Part shown: positions 57,794 through 64,000 of the stretch, piece after piece
How the letters are laid out: every line of letters starts with the position of its first letter
How positions within the stretch are numbered: position 1 is the stretch's first letter
Source: Amaricoccus sp003258405
GTDB lineage: Bacteria; Pseudomonadota; Alphaproteobacteria; Rhodobacterales; Rhodobacteraceae
DNA: 64,000 nt
Direction: 5' to 3'
NCBI RefSeq assembly: GCF_043226085.1
Contig: NZ_CP171225.1
Location: 1,674,001 to 1,738,000, forward strand
Made by a program: the position numbers and the translations under genes
The notes under the pieces: generated by a model
Seen by the model: the letters and a program-made list of their open reading frames with translations, nothing else
What the model was told of the DNA's origin: nothing
Databases searched by the model: none

Positions 57794-58015
57794 AAAGCAA
57801 ATCAACGCACTGATTTGTTTGAATAAAGTGGTAAACATATCATTAAAACTATGTTTGACGGGCATTTCAGCGCCGCGAGAGCGCAGGCATTGAACAAGCG
57901 GTCCAGTCGGCCCCTCTATTCACTTTTTATAGCATAGATTACGTCCATGCTCCGCTTTACCGCATCTCGCCAAGCCGCCATGATGCCATCTCGGCTGGCC
58001 TGAGGAGATAAAGGG
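57794..58015. promoter_or_regulatory. AT-rich leader of the ATPase gene; start of low-GC island
   Basis: The composition drops sharply here (for example TTGTTTGAATAAAGTGGTAA and TTCACTTTTTATAGCATAG). No gene is seen. It contains plausible promoter elements (TTTTTATAGCATAGATTA near 57925-57945) and ends in GAGGAGATAAAGGG before the ATG at 58016. It is the left edge of the inserted island. Confidence 0.45.
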
Positions 58016-60015
58016 ATGAAGTGCGTCAAAGTCGAGCTTGAGCACTGCTATGGCATAAGGACGCTAAAGTACGACTTCGATTTCGAGAAGCGCAGCGCAT
58101 ACGCAATCTATGCACCCAATGGCATGATGAAATCGTCACTGGCAAAGACTTTCAAAGACTTGCAAGGAGGCAATCAGCCAGGCGACCGCATATATCCTGA
58201 ACGGGAAGCCAAGTGCATTGTAGTTGATGAGGATGGTCAGGCGATAGCGATGGATCGCGTCTTGGTCGTCCTCCCCTACGACGAAGAATTTGGCCTATCG
58301 GAGAGAACTTGTACCCTGCTTGTCGACGCAGGCCGGCGGGAGGAGTACGCGAAGCTTGTTTCCGACACGGAGAAGGCGAAAGGCACGCTACTAGATCTCG
58401 TGAAGAAGCAGGCCGGATCGAGGGCCAACCTCGAGCGGGAAATCTCCAGCGCGTTCATGAAGACGAGCGATGACCTTGAGGGAGCATTGACCCGCATTAA
58501 AGCCGAACTCACAAAGCAGACAGACGCTCCGTTTGCTGAGGTCAATTACGATGTGATCTTCGGCGAAAAGGTGTTGAACGCACTCAAAACCAAAGATCTT
58601 GGCAAGCTCGTTGAGGATTACATTACAAGATACAATGAACTTCTAGATAAATCCACCTACTTTCAAAAAGGAACATTCGACTATTATAACGCAGAGGAGA
58701 TCGCGAGAAATCTTAACGCAAACGGCTTCTTCAGGGCTGGACACACAGCAACGCTCAGGTCTGTAGATAAGAGTATTGAGATCAAAAATCAGGAACAGCT
58801 TGTTGACCTAATTACAAAAGAAAAAAATGATATACTCAAAGATAACAAACTTCGAAAGGCGTTCGATGCTGTTGATAAGCAGCTAGGAAAGAACGTTGAT
58901 GTTCGCTCATTGCGGACATATCTTCAGAGAAACGAGCACATACTTCCACATCTCGACAATCTCGACCTCTTCAAGGAAAACGTCCTGAAATCATACTTAA
59001 AGAAGCACGAGGAGGCTTATCTCGCGCTCATGGAGACATACGAAAAAGCAGAGGTCCGCAAGAAAGAAATCGAGGATGAAGCCAGCAAGCAGGCAACCAA
59101 GTGGCAAGAGGCTATCGACATATTTAATAGCCGCTTCAGTGTGCCATTCAAGCTGGAGGCGAAAAACAAAACCAAAGTCATACTTGGCAGAGAGGATTTC
59201 ATTGATCTCGGCTTTACCTACGACGATGGAGACGGCCCCGTCGAGATTGATCGTAAAAACCTCCTTCAGGCTCTGAGCACAGGGGAGCGCAAGGCCCTCT
59301 ACATTTTAAACGTGATCTTCGAAATTCAGACAAGGGTGGAAAACAAACAGGACACTCTGATCGTAGTAGATGACATCGCAGATTCATTTGATTATCAGAA
59401 CAAATATGCGATTGTTCAGTATCTTCGCGACATTAGCGAAAATGATATTTTTAAACAGATTATCTTGACGCACAATTTTGATTTTTTGCGGACAATCGAA
59501 GGGCGTTTTGTCACTTACAGCAATTGCCTGATGGCTCAAAAGTCGGACACCGGCATCGTTCTTGAGAAGGCGTCGGGTATCAAGAACATCTTCGTGAAAG
59601 ACTGGAAGGGCTGGTTCTTCCTAGATGACGCGAAAAAGGTTGCCTGCATTCCATTTCTCCGCAACTTGGTGGAATTCAGCCGAGGCGAGACCGCCGCGCA
59701 TTACATCACCCTTACATCAATGGTTCACTGGAAGCGTGACACGGACACTCTGAAAGTAGCCGATCTCGATGACATATTTAGAAAAGAGTGCGATGAGTGC
59801 GGCGCGTCCCATGAACCTGAAAAGAAGGTGATTGATCTGATTGACGAGGTGGGTGACGCTGCTGAGGCACGACCTCCAGGGTTGCTCCTCTTGAGCAAGG
59901 TGGTGCTATCGCTGGCGATCAGGATGCGCGCGGAGCGCTATATGGCGGAAAAAATTGCGGATGAAGCTTTCCTTGCGGGAATTGCATCAAATCAGACGCA
60001 GAAATTGCTCTCTAA

Positions 60016-60946
60016 GAGCCTGATTCAAAACTCAGTCAAACATAGCAATACCTTGCGAGGCGCCTGGTTGTGAGACGGATATGGGCGATGTTGATCCAGG
60101 CCTCGGCGGAGGCGACGGATTTCTCCCAATCTTTGGCGAGACGGCGGCATCGACCGAGCCAGGCGAAGGTCCGTTCAACGACCCAGCGGCGTGGCAAGAC
60201 CTCGAAGCCGTCTGCGGTGTCAGAGCGCTTGATGATCTCGACCGTCCACTCGCCCATGTGTCTGAGCGCGCCGCGCAGCTTCGGTCCGGCATAGCCCCCG
60301 TCGGCGAAGATGTGACGGAGCCAGGGACAGGCATGGCGGATCGTCCTGAGCACCGCCGGCGCCCCGTCCCGATCCTGGATATCGGCGGAATGAACGACTA
60401 CTCCGAAGAGCAGGCCCAAGGTGTCCACGACAATATGGCGCTTGCGCCCCTTGACCTTCTTGCCGGCATCGAAACCGGAAATCCCCCCGCTTTCAGTGGT
60501 TTTCACGGTTTGGGAGTCGATCACGCCCGCGCTCGGACTGGCTTCCCGCCCCTCCAGGTCCCGGGTCTCCATCGTCAGCGCGAAACGGATCGTCTGCAGC
60601 AGGCCGCTGTCACGCCAGTCGTAGAAATAGCCCTGCACCGTCGAGACCGGAGGAAACTCCTTCGGCAGCATACGCCACTGACACCCCGTGGAAGCGATGT
60701 AGAGCAACGCATTCATCACTTCGCGCAGATCCGTCGTGCGCGGGCGACCGAGGCGGCTCGGCGGTGGCAGGAAAGGTTCGATCAACGCCCATTCCCGATC
60801 CAACAGGTCGCTTGCATAACGCGGGCATTCCCGCCGATACTCCCGTCGAGCGGCTTCAGTCCAGGGCATTGTCGGCTCCATTCAGCGTGCAAACCGAACG
60901 GAACCACAACCAACTGAAGACGCTCAACTCTTTTCCGGGTGGGCTC
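60016..60946. mobile_element. IS5-family insertion sequence (931 bp), target duplication TAA
   Basis: The element begins GAGCCTGATTC at 60016 and ends GGTGGGCTC at 60946. The ends share only a short perfect inverted core (GAGCC / GGCTC) with a poor match beyond. It is flanked by TAA at 60013-60015 and 60947-60949, fitting TNA duplication of the IS427-like part of the IS5 family. It holds a single leftward transposase gene. Removing it with one TAA restores the host ATPase frame, so the ends are set with high confidence and the insertion is recent. Confidence 0.9.
60036..60881 (-). CDS. IS5-family transposase
   Basis: A 281-residue DDE transposase, intact. It reads ASDLLDREWALIEPFLPPPS, then GRPRTTDLREVMNALLYIAS, the usual DUF4096-type N-terminus. 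The catalytic triad is Asp in GVIDSQTVKTTESGG, Asp in HIFADGGYAGPKLRG, and Glu in RRWVVERTFAWLGRCRRLAK. GKKVKGRKRHIVVDTLGLLF is a family hallmark. One frame without frameshift is used, unlike two-frame IS427 members. The intact triad suggests it is still able to move. Confidence 0.95.
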   Translation of the reverse strand: MEPTMPWTEAARREYRRECPRYASDLLDREWALIEPFLPPPSRLGRPRTTDLREVMNALLYIASTGCQWRMLPKEFPPVSTVQGYFYDWRDSGLLQTIRFALTMETRDLEGREASPSAGVIDSQTVKTTESGGISGFDAGKKVKGRKRHIVVDTLGLLFGVVVHSADIQDRDGAPAVLRTIRHACPWLRHIFADGGYAGPKLRGALRHMGEWTVEIIKRSDTADGFEVLPRRWVVERTFAWLGRCRRLAKDWEKSVASAEAWINIAHIRLTTRRLARYCYV

Positions 60947-61251
60947 TAAGTTCAAGAAGCAGTTTGCAAGCGAGGTGGCAGCTATCGGCATCTTAGATCG
61001 CGTCGCGCTCATGACGCCTGAGAACATCCATCTCAATTCGTTCATGTACGAGCCGATCATTGACATGGGTGAGACCCATTTGCGCCAACTATATGCGGAT
61101 GTGAAGGCGCTGGCGTAATAGGGGCGCAGCGATCTAGACGTCGAAAGACACGTTGGGTAGAGAGCAGTTCCCGCAAGTAGCCATAGCCTTAATTTATACT
61201 ATGCCCGAAGTATAAGATCTGGACGCCGCCCGATCCGAGACTCCAGTTCCC

Positions 61252-61941
61252 TCAAAACGGCACCGCCGCCTCGAACGTGGTCCAGGCACCGCCGTCGGGG
61301 TGCATGAAGGTGAGGGTCTGGGCGTGGAGCTGGAGGCGGGGGGCGGCGGCGAGGACGTCGGGCGGGGCGTAGAACTTGTCGCCGAGGATCGGGTGGCCGA
61401 TCGCCTTCATGTGCACGCGGAGCTGGTGGCTGCGGCCGGTGCGGGGGCGGAGCTCGACGCGGGTGGCGTTCGCCTCGCGCGCGAGCACACGCCAGTCGGT
61501 CAGCGCCGCGCGGCCGCGCTCGAAGCAGACCATCTGCAGCGGGCGGTTGGGCCAGTCGCAGATGAGCGGGAGCTCGACGCGGCCCTCGTCGGCCTCGATC
61601 ACCCCGGCGACGCGGGCGATGTAGGTCTTGCGGACCTGGCGCCGCTCGAACTGCCAGTTGAGGTGGCGCTGCGCGAGCTTTGTGCGGGCAAAGACCATGA
61701 TGCCGGAGGTGTCCATGTCGAGGCGGTGGACGAGGAGCGCGCCGGGATCGCTCGCCTTCGCCCGCGCCTCCAGGCAATCCTGCGGCCCCGGCGGCTTGGC
61801 CGGAACGCTGAGGAGGCCCGAGGGCTTGTTCAGGATCAGGAGATGTGTATCGCTGTGGATCATCATCTCTGGCGCGAGCAGCGGTATCCCGTGATCTGCA
61901 TCAATCCCAACCGCCGGTTTCCGTTGCATGTATTGGCCCAT
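61252..61941 (-). CDS. RluA-family pseudouridine synthase
   Basis: A 229-residue enzyme that makes pseudouridine in rRNA or tRNA. The start at 61941 (MGQYMQRKPAVGIDADHGIP) follows CAGGATTT; a much longer upstream frame is an antisense artefact over the stress-protein gene. The catalytic motif is LLVHRLDMDTSGIMVFARTK with the nucleophile Asp; it is preceded by LILNKPSGLLSVPAKPPG and followed by PRTGRSHQLRVHMKAIGHPI. No S4 domain is present, as in RluA proper. It is divergent from the universal stress gene with a 24-base gap. The target nucleotide cannot be told. Confidence 0.92.
   Translation of the reverse strand: MGQYMQRKPAVGIDADHGIPLLAPEMMIHSDTHLLILNKPSGLLSVPAKPPGPQDCLEARAKASDPGALLVHRLDMDTSGIMVFARTKLAQRHLNWQFERRQVRKTYIARVAGVIEADEGRVELPLICDWPNRPLQMVCFERGRAALTDWRVLAREANATRVELRPRTGRSHQLRVHMKAIGHPILGDKFYAPPDVLAAAPRLQLHAQTLTFMHPDGGAWTTFEAAVPF
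61891..61904 (+). promoter_or_regulatory. FNR/FnrL-type box upstream of the universal stress gene
   Basis: GTGATCTGCATCAA matches the FNR site TTGAT-N4-ATCAA at nine of ten positions (read on the other strand as TTGATGCAGATCAC). It is centred 68 bases before the ATG at 61966, inside the rluA-like coding region. A -10-like TGTATT lies at 61929-61934. Universal stress genes in Rhodobacteraceae are often oxygen-regulated; direct control is inferred. Confidence 0.45.
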
Positions 61942-61965
61942 AAATCCTGAAGGGAGCATCCCCCC

Positions 61966-62409
61966 ATGTACAAGAACATCCTCGTGCCCGTCGACCCGGC
62001 CCATGGCGAAGTCGCCGACCGCATGGTCGAGGTTGCCAAGACGCTTCTGGACGAGGGCGGGCAGATCACGGTCATGTCGGTGATCGAGCCACTGCCGAGC
62101 TATATCGCGGGCTATGTGCGCGAGCAGGCGTTCCAGGACCGGCTGAAGGAGAATCGCGATGCGGCGCTCGGCGCGCTCCAGGATCTGCTGGAGCGGACCG
62201 GTGTGGCGCACGGCAAGGCGATCCTCGACGAGGGCAGCCCCTCGCCCGAGATCCTGCGCGTGGCCGAGATGATGAAGGCCGATGCGATCGTGCTGGGCTC
62301 GCACCGGCCGGACTTCCGCGACTACCTCATCGGCTCGACGGCAGCGCGCGTGGTGCGCCATGCGCAGTGCACGGTGATCGTGGAGCGCACGAAGCTGCTG
62401 GCGTTCTGA
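61966..62409 (+). CDS. Universal stress protein (UspA family)
   Basis: A 147-residue Usp protein starting MYKNILVPVDPAHGEVADRM behind GAAGGGAGCATCCCCCC. The ATP-binding motif is GSHRPDFRDYLIGSTAARVV followed by RHAQCTVIVER, i.e. G-x2-G-x9-G-S/T with the first Gly in VLGSHR. These proteins support survival in stasis, low oxygen or oxidative stress. An FNR-like box lies upstream. It is convergent with pgi across a strong hairpin. Confidence 0.92.
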   Translation: MYKNILVPVDPAHGEVADRMVEVAKTLLDEGGQITVMSVIEPLPSYIAGYVREQAFQDRLKENRDAALGALQDLLERTGVAHGKAILDEGSPSPEILRVAEMMKADAIVLGSHRPDFRDYLIGSTAARVVRHAQCTVIVERTKLLAF

Positions 62410-62424
62410 GGCGCAAGGTGTGCG

Positions 62425-62453
62425 GCTTCAGGCCGGGGTGTCCGGCCTGAAGC
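62425..62453. terminator. Bidirectional stem-loop between usp and pgi
   Basis: GCTTCAGGCCGG (62425-62436), loop GGTGT, CCGGCCTGAAGC (62442-62453): a perfect 12-bp stem between two convergent genes (ends 62409 and 62481). Confidence 0.75.
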
Positions 62454-62480
62454 GCGCGAGGCTGTGGCGGCTGGCCGGCC

Positions 62481-64000
62481 TCAGGAGGACGAGAGCGCCT
62501 TCAGCGCGCCGAGGAGGCCCGCGGTCGAGCCGTCCTTCCCGGCGACGCCTTCGCCGGTCTGGATGAGCGGCAGGAGGGCGGTGGCGAGTTCCTTGCCGAG
62601 CTCGACGCCCCACTGGTCGAAGGAGTTGATGCCCCAGATCGTGCCCTCGACGAAGACGCGGTGCTCGTAGAGCGCCACGATGCGGCCGAAGGTGGCCGGG
62701 TCGAGTTTGGCATAGATGAGCGTGGTCGAGGGGCGGTTGCCCGGGAAGACCTTGTGGGGGGCGAGAGCCGGGTCCTTCACCGTTTCCATGGCCGCAGCGA
62801 GGTTGCGGCCCTTCATCAGGGCTTCGGACTGCGCAAGGCAGTTGGCGAGCAGCAGCTCGTGGTGGTGGCGGAGCTCGGGTTCGTGGCCGTTGGCGGCGAC
62901 GAGGAACTCGCAGGGGATCACGTTGGTGCCCTGGTGGATGAGCTGGTAGAAGGCGTGCTGGCCGTTGGTGCCCGCCTCGCCCCAGACGATCGGGCCGCTG
63001 GCGCGGGGGAGCGTCGCGCCCTTGAGGTTCACGCCCTTGCCGTTCGATTCCATGTCGAGCTGCTGGAGATAGGCCGGCAGGCGCGAGAGGCGCTGGTCGT
63101 AGGGCAGCACGGCGCGGGACTGGTAGCCGCAGACGTTGCGGTGCCAGATGCCGACGAGGGCGAGCAGGACGGGGAGGTTCTGCGAGAGCGGCGCTTCGGC
63201 GAAGTGGCGGTCCATCTCGTGGGCGCCGCGCAGGAATTCGACGAAGTTCTCCGGGCCGATGGCGATCATCAGCGGCAGGCCGACCGCGCCCCAGACCGAG
63301 TAGCGGCCGCCGACCCAGTCCCAGAAGCCGAAGACATGGGCCGGGTCGATGCCGAAGTCGGCGGTCTTGTCCATCGCGGTCGAGACGGCGGCGAAGTGGC
63401 TGTCGGCGGCATCGCTGCCGAGGGCGGCCTTCATCCAGGCCTGCGCGGTGCGGGCGTTGGTCATCGTCTCGATGGTGGTGAAGGTCTTCGAGGCGATGAT
63501 GACAAGGGTTCGCGCCGGGTCGAGGCCCTTCAGCACGTCATGGACATGGGCGCCGTCGACGTTGGAGACGTAGTGGAGGCGCGGGCCGTCGTGATAGGGC
63601 GCGAGCGCCAGCGTCGCCATGACCGGGCCGAGGTCGGAGCCGCCGATGCCGATGTTCACGACATCGGTGAAGGGCTTGCCGTCGGAGGCGGCGATGGAGC
63701 CGTCGCGGATGCCGCGGGCGAAGGCCGAGAGCCGGTCGAGCACATCGTTGACGTCGGGCATCACGTTGTGGCCGTCGACGAAGATCGGGGTGTTGGCGCG
63801 ATTGCGGAGCGCGACATGGAGCACCGCGCGCTTTTCCGTGGTGTTGATCTTCTCGCCCGCGAACATCGCGTCGCGCCGGGCCGCGACGCCGCAGGCCTCG
63901 GCCAGCTCGACGAGGCGCGTGAGCACGCGGGAATCGATATTGGTCTTCGAGAAGTCGAAGAGCATGTCGCCCAGGCGGGCGGAGAACTCCTCGAACCGGT
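62481..64000 (-). CDS. pgi: Glucose-6-phosphate isomerase (5' end cut by window)
   Basis: A partial gene of at least 505 codons. It converts glucose 6-phosphate to fructose 6-phosphate. The frame continues upstream past base 64000 (RFEEFSARLGDMLFDFSKTN), so about 30 N-terminal residues are missing. Family motifs: NIGIGGSDLGPVMATLALAP, GRYSVWGAVGLPLMIAIG, QQLDMESNGKG, and GINSFDQWGVELGKELATAL near the C-terminus, which ends ALKALSSS. It is convergent with the stress gene. Confidence 0.96.
   Translation of the reverse strand, partial: RFEEFSARLGDMLFDFSKTNIDSRVLTRLVELAEACGVAARRDAMFAGEKINTTEKRAVLHVALRNRANTPIFVDGHNVMPDVNDVLDRLSAFARGIRDGSIAASDGKPFTDVVNIGIGGSDLGPVMATLALAPYHDGPRLHYVSNVDGAHVHDVLKGLDPARTLVIIASKTFTTIETMTNARTAQAWMKAALGSDAADSHFAAVSTAMDKTADFGIDPAHVFGFWDWVGGRYSVWGAVGLPLMIAIGPENFVEFLRGAHEMDRHFAEAPLSQNLPVLLALVGIWHRNVCGYQSRAVLPYDQRLSRLPAYLQQLDMESNGKGVNLKGATLPRASGPIVWGEAGTNGQHAFYQLIHQGTNVIPCEFLVAANGHEPELRHHHELLLANCLAQSEALMKGRNLAAAMETVKDPALAPHKVFPGNRPSTTLIYAKLDPATFGRIVALYEHRVFVEGTIWGINSFDQWGVELGKELATALLPLIQTGEGVAGKDGSTAGLLGALKALSSS

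Larger units (their letters stand above)
58016..61118 (+). pseudogene. Large SMC/ABC-like AAA ATPase, interrupted by an IS element
   Basis: The ATPase frame runs 58016-60015, is broken by a 931-bp IS, and resumes 60950-61118. Joined across one TAA copy it gives 722 residues in frame. Features: IYAPNGMMKSSLAKTFKDLQ (Walker A-like, residue about 32), a long charged central region likely coiled coil, ABC signature LLQALSTGERKALYILNVIF, Walker B DTLIVVDDIADSFDYQNKYA, H-loop IILTHNFDFLRTI, and the restored tail LMTPENIHLNSFMYEPIIDM. This resembles the PrrC/RloC-like AAA_13 group, many of which sense phage or DNA damage; that role is inference. As it stands the frame ends at 60073 with about 19 residues encoded by the IS. 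GC content is clearly lower than its neighbours. Confidence 0.85.

Noticed and set aside
60016..60073. Natural C-terminus of the AAA ATPase ending at 60073
   Set aside because: The last 19 residues are encoded by the IS left end. The true tail is found beyond the right end in the correct frame.
61942..62361. N-terminal extension of the pseudouridine synthase
   Set aside because: The frame runs antisense through the universal stress gene and has no RluA-family content; the start at 61941 has ribosome-binding support.

Overview
The window is high-GC DNA from an alphaproteobacterium, most likely of the Rhodobacteraceae. The evidence is the cell-cycle pair sciP-ctrA beside mnmA, the neighbouring core block ligA / HWE kinase / recG / nifU-like / hisI, LexA boxes of the alphaproteobacterial GTTC-N7-GTTC type, FNR/FnrL-type sites, and many LysR-regulated accessory genes. 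No rRNA, complete tRNA or CRISPR array is visible.

Layout. 1-2350: a 3'-cut thiamine-diphosphate (acetolactate synthase-like) gene, a shortened SDR-like frame, and a scar made of a transposase-like tail and a frameshifted glutathione S-transferase start. 2336-5336: a VOC-DoxX-NADP oxidoreductase group with a divergent LysR regulator. 5346-9310: a regulator-enzyme fusion (AraC activator joined to a complete acetamidase/formamidase domain), divergent from a Tat-exported stand-alone paralogue. 9359-25406: a complete myo-inositol utilisation locus. Ten genes run leftward from 20920 to 9359 (iolG, a sugar-phosphate-isomerase-like gene, ABC binding protein, permease, ATPase, a second MocA-type dehydrogenase, iolC with a DUF2090 extension, iolD, iolE, iolB). 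A LacI-type regulator is divergent across paired palindromic operators, and mmsA/iolA follows with its own LysR gene and a perfect dyad. 25459-30485: a small membrane protein and a quinone/electrophile-detoxification-like group (LysR, MhqO-like VOC protein, FMN reductase, VOC-alpha/beta-hydrolase fusion). 30725-32419: a tetraheme thiosulfate dehydrogenase of the fused TsdBA type.

32598-46639: mainly core metabolism (prs, glsA, threonine aldolase, YcgN-like, ArsR/PhzF pair, enoyl-CoA hydratase, glnE, HDAC-like deacetylase, M20 peptidase, an FNR-linked cytochrome c). 46871-57746: core information and cell-cycle genes (mnmA, sciP, ctrA, ligA, HWE kinase, recG, NifU-like, hisI). Directly behind recG is a very short gene for a 40-residue membrane peptide, preceded by two perfect LexA boxes; it is a strong candidate for an SOS-induced division-control peptide. 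57747-61251: a lower-GC island in this core block. It carries one large SMC/ABC-like ATPase gene, possibly a defence gene, cleanly interrupted by a 931-bp IS5-family element with a TAA target duplication; removing the element and one TAA copy restores the frame. 61252-64000: rluA-type pseudouridine synthase, a universal stress protein with an upstream FNR-like site, and pgi running off the right edge.

The strongest candidates for undescribed biology are the LexA-controlled micro-gene, the AraC-amidase fusion facing its exported paralogue, the VOC-hydrolase fusion with an internal ribosome-binding site, and a two-palindrome motif with 21-bp spacing found downstream of genes at two distant loci.
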